From contig NC_033629.1 in assembly GCF_001540865.1 (NCBI RefSeq), positions 12,673,607 through 12,737,606 of the forward strand: a DNA stretch of 64,000 bases, in the 5' to 3' direction. The position numbers and the translations under genes were made by a program. The stretch is from Ananas comosus (Eukaryota > Streptophyta > Magnoliopsida > Poales > Bromeliaceae). The notes under the pieces were generated by a model. That model was not told the origin of the DNA and did no database searches. It was given only the letters and a program-made list of their open reading frames with translations. Position 1 is the stretch's first letter, and each line of letters begins with the position of its first letter. Positions 11,256-23,340 of this stretch are shown piece after piece.

Positions 11256-12556
11256 AGTAATTAAAAAATTTGTCGCGGAGGTTCGAGAGACAACGATTTG
11301 TTCTATAGCTAATTCAAACTGTTCATACTATAATAACACTATTTTTTTTTTAATTTAACACTTTGTTCCGTAATTTTTTATTCATAGACTAAAACAAATT
11401 GTATTCTATACGATAAAAAAAATATAATATAAAAATAGTTTATTTATTTATTTTTGCAAGTTAGAATTGTAGTTAGTTTGTACACCGATTACGTGGACCG
11501 GGTGTACGGATTAGTTTTCAGGACTCCGGATAACTGGGGATATACAACCGATATATTGAAGGGTTTCGCGTGAGCTCTCACTGCACCTGTCCTTCATAAA
11601 TGCATTTGCTTTATTATTATTATTATTATTGTTGGAAAAATAAAATTTGAAAAAAAAAAAAAACAACATTGAAAAAAATAATAAATGTGGATGCGCGGGA
11701 GACGGTCTCCTCGGGAATCCGCGACACGTAAATGCTGTAGAATTAAAGGAGGAAAACAATTAAAAATGAGTAAATTATACTTTTGGCCCTCCAACTATAC
11801 AACTATGATACTTTAGTCCCCAAATTTTAATGCACTATAATTTTTATTCAAATATTTTAAACCGTTGTAATTAAATCTCACGGTCTAATTTAGTTACTAG
11901 ATTTGAAGTAGAGCTGCAATAGAAGTATTGTGATTGATAATACGACAACAATAAATATGTTATATTATTTCTACGTCAGCAATTTATAAATATCAAACTC
12001 ATAAAAATTAGAGTAAATTACGGTCCTATAGTATAATTTACAAATTCAAAAAATAACATGTCCCAAAATAGGCTAAAAACTAAAAAATGAAATAAAAAAA
12101 GAAGGCCTTCGAAGAGAGATCTAAAAAGCCCACCTCTTTCCAACATTTGATAGCCCATTACCTAAAATATACAAAAAACCAAAAAAACAGAGAAAATCTT
12201 CCAAAAAAGAATAATATTCAACGCGCGCAAAGTGTGAGATGAGTGATGAACTGAGACGCGACTGGGTCGGACCGGATCGAACATAGAGCTTCGAGTCGCA
12301 CTCGCGCAGTTAAAACAGCCCATCTCGGCCTGACCGTAAAAAATTGGGCCTTCACTTTCGGCGTCTCAGCATGTTCATAGTTCGCGATTTAGGTCTAGTT
12401 TGAAAATGCGATGTACCAGTACATTGCTATGCTTATTTGATGCTGCTTTAGTACTTTATTTTTCTGATGTTATGAAAAAGTCGTGGTGGACGATAGAGAA
12501 AGGGATCCAAGACGCTTTTTCATTTAATGCTTCTCAGGAAGGGCGCTTTTGCTAGG
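11256..12556. other. Intergenic region, no gene recognised
   Basis: AT-rich DNA with a (TTA)n run near 11612-11630 and a GC-richer patch at 12220-12360. Text such as TTTTGGCCCTCCAACTATAC (from about 11780) resembles the ends of other AT-rich repeats but no partner end was found. Confidence 0.45.
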
Positions 12557-12785
12557 ACAAAAATTTTGTGGGTATCCTCCCCCGAACAACGGAGCCGATG
12601 GGCGCCGCGTGCTACGCGGGGACCCATCGTCACCGTCACCTACTTCTCTCTCTCTCTCTCTCTCTAAAAAATCGAAGCTCACAATTTTTTTTATTTTCGT
12701 TTTCGAGGGTTGCGATGGGCGCCCGCACAGCGCGTGGCACTCGTCATTATCTAAGGACGGTGCCCACCAAATTTTTGCCCCAATT
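12557..12785. mobile_element. Candidate short MITE with about 22-bp inverted ends
   Basis: The left end, GGACAAAAATTTTGTGGGTA, matches the reverse complement of the right end, GGGCAAAAATTTGGTGGGCA. The GC-rich inner arms also pair partly (GATGGGCGCC on the left, its inverted copy near 12715-12723). There is no clear target duplication and no coding capacity. Confidence 0.5.
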
Positions 12786-12816
12786 GCTGTTATGAGTCAT
12801 CTAACGTTAGATAAAG

Positions 12817-13237
12817 GAGCTGTTTAATTGTATGTAATTATAAATACAACATAATTTAAAATACCTGTAGTTATAAATATAACAATTATAATTACATACA
12901 TTTTTTTAATTGAATGTAGTAGCAAGTGCAGTTGAGAAGTGTATTTACTGAATTTCATTATTTTGCATATGGGATTGTGTGATTATCTCTTGTACAAAAG
13001 AAATTTATTTTCTATTTCGTAAGATTATTAGAATGGTAAGTTTATCTTTATTTAATATTACTTTCTCTAATTATTGCAGTTAGAACTGTGGCCAATTTAG
13101 GTGTAGTTCGAACTGCTATATTTGAATCTCATCACACAATTCCAACTGCAGCGATCGGATTCAAATGTATGAAACAAAACTGCAGATCTGAATTTACATT
13201 TAGTTACAACTACTATACAATTGCAACTAAATAACCC
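12817..13237. mobile_element. Candidate MITE with imperfect terminal inverted repeats
   Basis: The left end, GGAGCTGTTTAATTG, pairs with the inverted right end, GGGGTTATTTAGTTG. This is the GGGGTTGTTTGGTTG-like tip seen in many plant MITEs. The interior is AT-rich and non-coding. Target duplication not resolved. Confidence 0.5.
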
Positions 13238-13801
13238 CAAAATAAAGTTGTGGTGAAAGGATATAAAGAAATATTAAGTCCTTTAACCTAGTTTTGTTAA
13301 CTAAATATTAATACTATTTGTAATTGGCGATGCACCAAAAATTAAGACAAAACAATTTGTTTACATTAAATATGCATCAGTGTTGAGTTACCAATTAGGT
13401 TATAGAATTTAATCGCAATAACTTAAAATTCGAGTCAAAAATTGAAATAAAAAGAATTTAAAAATTAAAGTGTTATCTTGTCTCATAGTTTAAGAACCAT
13501 ACCTACAATTTACCGTATTTGTGATAGAGATAATTTTAATATATCTTATTTAAATTTTGAAAATTTAAAAACTTCAAAATTTTAAAAAAATCTTATTTAC
13601 TCTTGAAGAATCAAAGTAATTTTTTATTTAAAAAATTTTTAAAAATATTTTTTATGCTTTTAGAATTGTATCTGCCTTTGTAAAGATATTTTGATAATTC
13701 TAAAATAAATTTAAAATTTTCGAAAAGATATTTTTCAAACATTTAATTTATTTTTAGAATTTTATCCGCTTGTAAAAATGTTTTTTTAATAAATTTCAGT
13801 G

Positions 13802-13803
13802 TG

Positions 13804-13868
<65 letters not shown>
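13802..13868. repeat. Compound (TA)n(GA)n microsatellite bordering the gap
   Basis: A TA run passes directly into a GA run and stops a few bases before the N block. The microsatellite probably caused the assembly break. Confidence 0.9.
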
Positions 13869-13871
<3 letters not shown>

Positions 13872-13875
13872 AATT

Positions 13876-14820
13876 NNNNNNNNNNNNNNNNNNNNNNNNN
13901 NNNNNNNNNNNNNNNNNNNNNNNNNNNNNNNNNNNNNNNNNNNNNNNNNNNNNNNNNNNNNNNNNNNNNNNNNNNNNNNNNNNNNNNNNNNNNNNNNNNN
14001 NNNNNNNNNNNNNNNNNNNNNNNNNNNNNNNNNNNNNNNNNNNNNNNNNNNNNNNNNNNNNNNNNNNNNNNNNNNNNNNNNNNNNNNNNNNNNNNNNNNN
14101 NNNNNNNNNNNNNNNNNNNNNNNNNNNNNNNNNNNNNNNNNNNNNNNNNNNNNNNNNNNNNNNNNNNNNNNNNNNNNNNNNNNNNNNNNNNNNNNNNNNN
14201 NNNNNNNNNNNNNNNNNNNNNNNNNNNNNNNNNNNNNNNNNNNNNNNNNNNNNNNNNNNNNNNNNNNNNNNNNNNNNNNNNNNNNNNNNNNNNNNNNNNN
14301 NNNNNNNNNNNNNNNNNNNNNNNNNNNNNNNNNNNNNNNNNNNNNNNNNNNNNNNNNNNNNNNNNNNNNNNNNNNNNNNNNNNNNNNNNNNNNNNNNNNN
14401 NNNNNNNNNNNNNNNNNNNNNNNNNNNNNNNNNNNNNNNNNNNNNNNNNNNNNNNNNNNNNNNNNNNNNNNNNNNNNNNNNNNNNNNNNNNNNNNNNNNN
14501 NNNNNNNNNNNNNNNNNNNNNNNNNNNNNNNNNNNNNNNNNNNNNNNNNNNNNNNNNNNNNNNNNNNNNNNNNNNNNNNNNNNNNNNNNNNNNNNNNNNN
14601 NNNNNNNNNNNNNNNNNNNNNNNNNNNNNNNNNNNNNNNNNNNNNNNNNNNNNNNNNNNNNNNNNNNNNNNNNNNNNNNNNNNNNNNNNNNNNNNNNNNN
14701 NNNNNNNNNNNNNNNNNNNNNNNNNNNNNNNNNNNNNNNNNNNNNNNNNNNNNNNNNNNNNNNNNNNNNNNNNNNNNNNNNNNNNNNNNNNNNNNNNNNN
14801 NNNNNNNNNNNNNNNNNNNN
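13876..14820. other. Assembly gap (945 N)
   Basis: Unsequenced bases. Open frames that appear to span it have no meaning. Confidence 1.
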
Positions 14821-17686
14821 ATAGTTTTACAAAAACGGTCAAGTGAGTAAAAGCCCGTTTGTTGTAACTGTAGGGCCCACTAGAGAGCGAAATAGTCGTT
14901 TTTTGTTAACAAGTGGGGCCCACGTGAAGGAGGAGAGGGAGAGTAGTAGTACCGCAACCGCCTCCTGTCCTGCGCCCACCGACGATGTCACCGCCCGTAA
15001 AAAAAATAAAAAAATAAAAAAAATTTAAAATACAATACTTATATTGTTTCTAACCTATCAAAAACACTTCTAAAATTCATCTATCCTATCATAATTTGTA
15101 AAAAATATTATTTTTATATAATTTTTTGAAATAAGATATATATGATCAACTAAGAATAAATAATATAGTATAAATACAGACCTTTTTTGTATTTAGTCTC
15201 CTCAAAAAAAATTTCACAAGTAGTCCTATCAAATTTATAATTATAGTTTTGCCCTATCTCTGCGACTAGGCGTCACATCAGTACCACGCAAGCTGGCCGA
15301 GAAGGGGACTTAAGTTGAACACGGTTAACCATTCACCGTATTTTATACTTATTTAAAAACGGTGAATGAATTACGGTATTCAACTTTTTACGCTTATGTA
15401 ACATCTATGTGGTAAAAATAGAACTAAAATTATAATTATAAATTAAATAAAATTATTTGTAAAAATAAAATTTTTAGGAGTCTAAATAAAAAAAAAAGCC
15501 CTATAAAAATTACACACCAAACTTTCTTCTTTTCGTCACTCACGAATAGCATGGCAGGCAGGCCGGCAGGCAGGCAGCCCAGCCGTACGACAGTCGCGGG
15601 GCCCACCCCATTACGTCAGCCTGCAGGCAATCCGTGCGCCCACGTTGCACGCCAACCCCCCTGGCCTGCTTCCCCCTACTCACATCATCGCCTACTCCCC
15701 TACATCCTCCTCTATTATTATTATTATTATTATTATTATTAAAAGAGTAGCTGTTTTGAGCAATCTTACATCTACATGTGTATACTTCAAAATGTTGAAA
15801 GTTATTCATTATTATTTTAGAGCAGTTGATTGATACCCAAACTTTATATTTCAATCACTGATCGAGAGTTTGAAAATTCGAACTATTGAGGAAATAACAA
15901 CTTGATAAAATAGTATTGAAGAAATTAAATCGTAAACTACTATTAGTATTCTACTTTTTTAGTGTACTTTGCTCAATAAAATTTAACCTTTATTAAAAAT
16001 TACGCTTCATGTACAGGTAAGCTCTATTTCGAAAAAGAGTGTGTAGCAGTTTTTATTATTCGCAAAAAATTGAGTTTGGGACTACTATTGTGGGTAGTTT
16101 TTGTGGAGCACAAAAAAAGTACACTTTTTTAAAAGAAAAAAAAAATAAAGGAGAAGGGAAAAGAAAATAAAGTGATAAAGGACGGGGGGAAAGCGAAATT
16201 TACTCCGGAGATTCCGACGCGCGAAAGAGAAGAAGAAGAAGACCGCGCGGGGAGGGGGGGGTGGGACCCACCGGCAACAGCGGCCGCCGCGCCAACCCCC
16301 ACCTCCGATGCCCGCGTGGGCCCCACCACTGTCGCCGGCCCCACCACGTACGCGACCGCACAGAGTCAGCCGGTGCGGACGCGCAATCCGCCGCACGTGC
16401 GCGCATCGGCCGGCGAGAGAAGGGCGTCGCATAAGTACCGTCCGTGGGGACGCTCGGACGATAACGGGCGGAAACAGCGCACGTACCCCGTGGAGAAAAG
16501 AGGCGAAAGCGACGGCGTGTCGGAGCAGCGATTGCATGGGCCTTGCCCACCACGTCTTCCGTGGACCGGACATTCATTGTTCCCCGCTCAATCTAATCTC
16601 CACCGTTGCTATTATTTCCAAATTTTTCACAATTATTTCCTGTAATGTCTGTAGATATATATAATATAATATATATATAATAATAATATTAATAGTATAT
16701 ATATATATATTATAATATATATATATTAACAAGGGTATCGAGATTCGACCTTTTTTTTTTCTGGTAAAATAAATATATTATGAGATAATATTTTTTTCAT
16801 ATAAATATTTATTATTTATTTCAAATTATAGATTAATATGGTCAAAACTTTTAATAGAAAACTGTCAAAATAAATGCAAGTGACAAAAAGATATTTAATA
16901 CGGTATTAACTAAGCAAAAACAAACAATATTAATTAATGGTCTCTACATTACACTGAATATGATAATAAAAATTTAATAACGTGCAATTTAAATGCAAAA
17001 TTATTAAATTATTTTTATTTTTTATTTTTGCTTCGTTTACGACAGAATAATACAACTCATCCTGTACGGTTACAAGGAAGTACTTTTTTTTAAAAAAATA
17101 GTGTGATCCACGGATGGCGTGGTGGACCCGGTCTATAGAAGAGATTGTTGAGGTGGGGGGGAATTTTGGACCAGCGCAGGGAGCGGCGCACACGTGTCGA
17201 GATATGGATAGCGGATCTCGAGACATACGTCCCCAACACGCTTACGCTTTACTCAGCGTCATGGGACACCTAGGACGACGACGTGCAATAATAATTTTTA
17301 AAAATAAATAAAACAAAAATTAAAATTTAGAAAAAAGAAAAAAAAAGAGAAAAAGGTGCCCCTACGAAGCGGCAACCCGTGAATCGGTTGGGACCACACG
17401 ATCGAACGGTGGCGGATTTGCGCCACCGCTCCCTAGTATTAAAAGTTGCCGCCCAAATTTACGATCAGTCCCTGTCCTATTTGTATATAGCAAATTGGTC
17501 CTTTACTCTAGACACACATTTGGCACCAAAGTTTTTGATAAATATATTAATAATACTCTTGCAAATTCGTTGGATATTTTATGGACAACTATAATGGTTA
17601 GATCGATCGATATTGGCTTGTGAGCATTACAAAAATTTAAAAAATATTTGACCAATAAATTAATATTCATATCCTGCAAAGCTAAG
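14821..17686. other. Intergenic region with GC-rich patches; one candidate MITE (about 15175-15502)
   Basis: AT-rich DNA is interrupted by GC-rich patches at about 14860-15000, 15540-15700, 16160-16600 and 17100-17470. These contain GGGCCCAC and ACGT motifs and long but compositionally driven open frames without protein signatures. At 15175-15502 the left text (TTTGTATTTAGTCTCCT) mirrors the inverted right text (TTTTATTTAGACTCCT), which suggests a MITE. A (TTA)n run lies at 15715-15741 and a TA/AT-rich run at 16660-16725. Confidence 0.5.
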
Positions 17687-18175
17687 TAGAGATGTCAACG
17701 GGTCGGATTCGGGGCGGGTTTGTAAAAACCCGAACCCGAACCGGACTCCAAACCCGAGACCCGAACCCGAACCCGAACCCGACGGATTTTAAAAATCCAT
17801 ATCCAAACCCGAACCCGACCAAAAATCCGAAACCCGAACCCGAACCCGAACCCGAAAATTTGAATCCGAAACAATTATTTCTTTTTTCAATATTTCAAAA
17901 TAGATTATATTAAATCTAAATTTTTAAAATACAAATTTAAATATAACATCAAATTTTTATATATATATTATATATAATACAAAATAAATTCGGGTTCGGG
18001 TCGGGTTCGGGTTCGGGTCGGATACAATCAAAATCCATATCCGAATCCATATCCGTCGGGTTTCTATTTTTGATATCCATATCCGAATCTATATCCATAT
18101 CCATCGGATATATTCGTTTCATTCGGGTTCGGGTTCGGATAAAATTTCGGGTATCCATACCCATTGACATCCCTA
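17687..18175. mobile_element. Non-autonomous hAT (Ac-like) element with inverted CCCGAA arrays
   Basis: The terminal inverted repeats are TAGAGATGTCAACGGG (left) and TAGGGATGTCAATGGG (right, inverted). An exact 8-bp target duplication, AAGCTAAG, flanks them at 17679-17686 and 18176-18183. An 8-bp duplication with a TAGGGATG tip matches the hAT/Activator superfamily. Inside, short tandem CCCGAA units on the left (about 17729-17860) face GGGTTC units on the right (about 17990-18140), so the 489-bp element can fold into a long hairpin. There is no transposase coding sequence. Confidence 0.9.
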
Positions 18176-18183
18176 AAGCTAAG

Positions 18184-18862
18184 TAGCCAACGTTGTCAAA
18201 ATTGCAAAAAGAACTTATTAGTATGGAAATCTTATTTAAGAACTAATAAGGGGCCGTTGGAGGAAAGTGTAGTGAGTATTCGTGCATTAAAATAAGTTCC
18301 CATGAAAGCAGCTGATCCGCATAAAATATTTTAAAAACCATAACAACACAAAACGCCAAAAAGCTGCCGGCTAACCCTGAGTCACCCCACGCTTTCCCGC
18401 AGCGGCAGCCGGCGCTCCTATCCATTAGCAGCACAATAAAATAATACTGATAAAATAATAATAAATTATCAAAATAAATAAATATTATTAAATTGGTGAA
18501 TAATTAATTTTTTTTTCCTTTGATTTTGGATAATATGAGCTGATGATGATGATAATAATAATAATAATAATAATAAGAGAAAAAGATTACGTTACAAAGC
18601 TGAGTCAGAAATTCCCAGTTCTATCTGAGCGGGGAAAAAGAAAAACTAAAAAGTAGTAGTAGTGATACAACATTATATTAGAAATATTTACAGGAATTTC
18701 TCTAGGTCGATCGATCGATTGATCGCTTGAAAATACCAGCGGAAAATAGAAACAAAGTTAAAAAAAAAATTAAAGGAAAAGGGAAAAAAAAATTCTCCTC
18801 CGTCGACTTAAAAAAGAAGAAAAAAAAAAATTGGGTTTGAGCGAGTTCGGATCGGATCCGGA
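18184..18862. other. 3' flank of ERF-like gene, no gene recognised
   Basis: AT-rich DNA with a (TAA)n run near 18549-18576 and GATC repeats near 18706-18725. Its right part is probably the 3' UTR of the adjacent ERF-like gene. Confidence 0.5.
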
Positions 18863-19686
18863 TCAGGCGATCTCGGGAGGAGGGGGGAGGTTGAGATCGA
18901 GATCGAACGGGCGGAATTTAAGCGGCGGAGAAGATCGGTGGGCGGGGACGAGATCCACGACGGAGGACGAGTCGGAGTCGCTCTGTGCGGCGGCGCCGCC
19001 GTGGAGGAGCGCGGCCGCGAGCATCGGCTGCGGCGGCGGAGGCGGAGGCCGCAGCGCGAAGCGGCGGCGCCGATCCCCGGCGGTGGCGGCGTACTCCGAT
19101 CTCGCGATCGGGTCCATGAAGAACGGGTACGGCGCCGAGAGTGCGGCGATCGGGAACGCCGCGGCGGCAGCGGCGGAGACGCCGATGGGGAACGCGCGGA
19201 GCGCGAAACGCGGTCCTGCGGCGCCTGCGCCGGCGCCGGCGCGGTGGAGGACGTCGAGGTCGAAGGAAGGGGGGAGGGGGAGGGCGATAGGTGGAGGGGC
19301 TACGGCGGAGGAGGACTCGACGGTGCTACTCTGGCTCGTGGGGCTCCCACGCGCGGAGCGGGGCCGGGGCGGGCGGGAGCGAGGAATTAGGTAGGGGACG
19401 GAGAAGAAGTCGGTGGGTGGAGGTGGGGTGGAGGAAGGGAAGTGTCTTGGCCATTGCCCCAATCGCGCGCGCGTCCGCGTCGTAGCGCGCCCGGCCTCTC
19501 CCCGTTCGAAGTCCAGCCACACCCTGCTCTGTGAATTCCCCGGACCCTTAGTCCCGCCGCGTATACCTCCCCCAGCCTCTCCTCACCCCCCTAGTATGCA
19601 CCTGCTTCCCCCCTCCCTCCCCCTCACCCCTTCCCCTCCTCCTCCTCCTCCATCCCTCTCACCCCCTCTCTCCCCATCTCCGCCAT
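18863..19686 (-). pseudogene. ERF-type gene with disrupted AP2 domain but open EAR-containing C-terminus
   Basis: The C-terminal frame is open from about 19522 down to TGA at 18865-18863. It ends in FDLDLNLPPPPEIA, a classic EAR repression motif (18866-18907) of group VIIIa ERF repressors. Upstream (19437-19601) the AP2 domain is clearly recognisable at the DNA level: VHTRGVRR, WGRY, VWLDF, ARYDADARA and AMAKT align with the ERF domain at 9205-9380. These pieces lie in different frames, with an in-frame TAA and at least four small indels. The likely start is ATG at 19686-19684, followed by MAEMGREGVRGMEEEEE, which also shifts frame before the domain. Damage is clustered in about 170 bp while roughly 180 downstream codons stay open. 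That pattern suits either unpolished sequence in a GC-rich stretch or very recent decay. As read, it cannot make a DNA-binding protein. Confidence 0.75.
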
Positions 19687-19887
19687 GGCTCCAGTACGCA
19701 ACACCCCAAAATCCCTCCCTCTCTCCTCGCTCTCTCTTGCCCCAACTCTTCAGCTACAGCAACGTTAATCTCTCATCTTCCTCATCTCTCTCTCCTCGTC
19801 TTTGTGTAGTTAGCGTCAGGTTAGTTGGGGTTGGGGTTGGCGTTGGCGTTGGGTTTGGGGTTAAAGCGGAGGAGACGAAGGCGAGGT

Positions 19888-19898
19888 CTTATATATAG
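19888..19898 (-). promoter_or_regulatory. TATA box of the ERF-like gene
   Basis: CTATATATAAG on the minus strand lies about 200 bp upstream of the proposed ATG, followed by a pyrimidine-rich leader. Spacing and orientation fit a core promoter for the adjacent ERF-type gene. Confidence 0.6.
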
Positions 19899-19899
19899 A

Positions 19900-21178
19900 A
19901 AGGTAGAGTTAAAAACAATTAAAATAAAAGGAAATGGTGAAATTTAGGGATTAAAAAAAATAAAAATAAAAATTGAGTGGTGGAGCGGAGGAATTGAAAA
20001 TATTCGGTGCCAGTCAACGACCGGTTTGACTGCCCCCCGCATGGCCGCCGCACCTCGTCCGCATCGTGGCGGTGTTTTTATTTCACGCCGCCACGCCCCC
20101 CTTCCCCACCCAACCCACCCACCGTTTCGACTCGCAATGCGACCCCACCTCCCACAGGCCACAACCGCGATGTCCTCCGTTGATGCCGATCGGGGTCCCC
20201 TTTCACGGTCCCCATCCTGGGTCCCATTAGCTTAGTGGGTGTCGTGGAGTTAAGGAGATCAGGGGGATGACGTGGCGCGCGGCGGAGTGGGACACGAGGG
20301 CCGCCGCGGGAGACCGGGCGAGGCTCTCGCTTTCCTTGTCCCCCCGCGCGCGCCCGGCGAATCCAACGGTGTCGGCCGCGTGGGGGGGGGCCGCCATTAT
20401 GATGTGCGACGTTTCGAAGGGTCAGTGCGTGACACGGTGCAATTGGCCGGTGGCCCGTTCATCTTCAGATGGACGGTTGTGATGGATCCAATTCGATCTA
20501 CTGATTCTTAAAATATTATAAAATTAAATTTATAAAAATAATGTATTGTAGTTGTCTTAATCCAAATATGCTTGGTGACTGCTGAGTCCGGTTCGGGTCG
20601 GGCTCAGGTGAAGATACACTTAATAATACAACAAAAATTGAAGTTTAAAATTTTAGAGGATTTTCATTAATTTCAATTTGTATCATAAATTAGAATCTGT
20701 AATTCTGCTACGATTATCATTGTTTATTACTTTATTTATTTACAAAGGGTGGATAAATGGGATGAAGCTTTCAATTTACTTTGTTAGTGTATCTCTCGAT
20801 AGAACCAAATTTTTTTTTTTACGTCCGATCATTACAATTGCAGAAGTATTATTTAAGTCGGATACCAACAACAAACAGTAAACTATTATTTAACTGACAT
20901 ACATATAAATAGGCTGACTAAATTAAAAAAAATATTACCTACACTTTAGCCAATATCTCAATTACCTCTTTATTGAAATAATAATAATTTTCACTTTGTA
21001 CTTTGCTATTGTGTTAAATCGGCTGAGAAATATGAAACTACTAGTATATTTAACTGCTAAATTTTACTAAAATAAATTAACAAAGGCAGAATTTACTATA
21101 CCGAGTGAATTAACACCATCCGCGCAACTTTATTTTAGGAAGCTTTACAACGAACTTAATAATTATTGTAAATTTCAG
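19900..21178. other. Upstream region of ERF-like gene, no gene recognised
   Basis: There is a GC-rich stretch at 20000-20500 (ACGT cores, GGGGTCCC-type text), then AT-rich DNA. Frames open here look compositional. No transposon ends were identified. Confidence 0.45.
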
Positions 21179-21500
21179 AATAAACTTCAAATACTATTTA
21201 TGTAGTTTTTGTACTTTCTCACTTTAGTATCTTGTGGTTTAAAGTGTATCTATCAATTTAGTACTCTGAGATTTTATTTTTTCCTTTTCATCAGCTCCTC
21301 TGTTAATATACCTCACCTAGATTTATAGAATACTCACTTTAGTACATTTTACTATTAACTTTATCATTAATTTAATAAAATAATAATAATAATAATAATA
21401 AAATAAAATTATAAAATATTAAATTATTATATTTTAAATCACAGAATATTAAATAAAAAATATAGGGAGTCGTAAGGATGGTATTTAAAGTTTTTCTTAA
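21179..21500. mobile_element. Long-TIR MITE, family copy B
   Basis: It begins AATAAACTTCAAATACTATT and continues TTTGTACTTTCTCACTTTAG, then TGTGGTTTAAAGTGTATC and GAGATTTTATTTTTTCC. The right end carries the inverted counterpart (GGTATTTAAAGTTTTTCTTA). The same motif order as copies A and C defines the family. There is no coding capacity. Confidence 0.75.
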
Positions 21501-21933
21501 ATTTTATTATACGGACGTAACTGAGCCGTGAGCTGAAGTTCAGAAAGAATTTTTTAATTTTGCATATAAACCAACTATCAAATCAACTTCTAATAATATT
21601 TTACCGTACATTCGTATTTTAGGGTACATTCTGAGAGCCGCATAGCAACGGTGTTTTAGAAGGACATTACGTGCCGCCTGTGACGAAAATGCGATGATGG
21701 TGCGTGCTGGCTGTTGGTAGACTAATGAGATCCAATGGGCAGACGGCACTTGGGCGAGGGGCAGCGGGGACGGTCCAGATTCCCGGGATCTGCCGGCAGC
21801 CCTCCCCACTCTTTGTCCTAATTTTAGTGCCCACTTTATTTATTGTTATTATATTACCCTCAGTTGTTAGCATCACCTCCCCCGCTCTATGGAATTCTTT
21901 GTCAAATGAAATCTCACTATCCTTTTTCTTTCA

Positions 21934-22745
21934 GTTAATTACACCGGTAGTCCCCGACCTTCACAAATTTTCACTCAAGTCTTCAACTTTTTTTTTTTAC
22001 AATTAAGTCCCTAACCTCTTAATTTTATTACAATTACGTTTCAACCGTTAAAAAAATAGTAAAATTAACGAAATTGCCACGTCAGCGTCTATTGGGCAAT
22101 CTTTTGCATTTCAATTTAGGTCCCTAAACTTTGCATATCTTCATTTTAGTCCTTAAAAATAAAAATTCAAAATTTTAAATTTAAATTCCAAAATAATATT
22201 AAAATTAAAATTTTAAACTAACTAGAAATTAGAATTTTGAATTTGAATTTAAAATCTAATTAAAATTTTAAATTGAAATTCAAATTTTAAATTTAAATTT
22301 TTAATTGAATCTAAATTTTGAATTCAAACTTAAAATTTTGATTTTGATTTTGATATTTCAATTTACATTTAAAATGAAAGTTTTGAAACCGAAATTTAAA
22401 TTTAAAATCTGAATTTAAATTTAAAATCATATTCAAAATTTTGATTTTAAATTTTAAATTTGAATTCAAAATTTAAATTTGAAATTAAGATTTGATTTCA
22501 ATTCTAAATTTGAATTTAAACTTCGAATTCAAATTCACATTTTGAATTTGAAATTTGAAATCGAAGTTTGAAATTAAATTAGAATTTAGAATTCCAAATA
22601 TGAATTTAAATTTAAAATTAAAAATTTAAAATTAAATACAAAATCGGAATTTGAATTCCAATTTAAATTTGAATCCAAAATCAAATTTTAAATTTTAAAT
22701 TTAAATATTAAATTATTTTTTTTTGAATTTATAAATTTAATATGA
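21934..22745. repeat. Repeat with one MITE-like end followed by an A/T-tract block
   Basis: The left edge, GTTAATTACACCGGTAGTCCC, resembles the end of the MITE at 22746-23025. From about 22140 to 22740 the sequence is almost only A and T, built of short AAATTT-like tracts with isolated C or G (AAATTCAAATTT, GAATTTAAA). No coding potential. The right boundary of the first element is not visible. Confidence 0.6.
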
Positions 22746-23025
22746 GTTAATTACACTATTGGTCTTCAACCTTTGTTCCGTTTTTCAATTTGGTTCCCAA
22801 TTTTTTTTTTTTTTTTGCAATCCGCTGACACAACGTCACCGTGGCGCTGACATGACGCCTTCGTAGCGCTGACATGATATTTTTTGACAATTTTAACTGT
22901 TATCTAACGGCTAGAACTTAATTGAAATGAAATCAAAAGATGAGATACTCGATTGCCAAAAAAAAAAAAAGGGTGAGGATCAAATTGAAAAAGTGTAAAG
23001 ATTAGGGATCATGAGTGTAATTAAC
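22746..23025. mobile_element. MITE with about 50-bp inverted repeats (GTTAATTACAC ends)
   Basis: The left end, GTTAATTACACTATTGGTCT, and the inverted right end, GTTAATTACACTCATGATCC, pair. The similarity continues inward through TTTTTCAATTTGGTTCC versus TTTTTCAATTTGATCC. The element is 280 bp and non-coding, with a poly-T/poly-A stretch in each arm. Target duplication not resolved. Confidence 0.75.
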
Positions 23026-23244
23026 CCTTTTTCTTTTGCCCAAAGGTGTCGTGAACTTTTTATGTCAAAAAAAAATTCAAAATTTTCGGCCTAGTATGCT
23101 TTGGATGATATATTTTTAATAAATTAAATACAAATTTTAAACAGTAATATGTGCGAGCGAACAGTCAATGTTCAGTGAAAAGCTTCCCAACAAAGCCTCA
23201 TATATTATTTTTATCTTTATCTAAAAATTATAATCCTTTCATCT

Positions 23245-23293
<49 letters not shown>

Positions 23294-23340
23294 TTAGATC
23301 TACTTTTTTGATTATTTTCACCCGTTAGATTATATTGCGT

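Noticed and set aside
13796..14850. Long open frames on both strands across the N block
   Set aside because: They consist of unknown residues plus microsatellite translation; the gap has no sequence.
16085..16664. Several overlapping open frames in GC-rich DNA
   Set aside because: Open in many frames on both strands at once, as expected from composition; no protein motif.
19413..19898. Plus-strand Ser/Pro-rich open frame opposite the ERF-like gene
   Set aside because: It is the complement of a pyrimidine-rich leader and AP2 remnant; low complexity.
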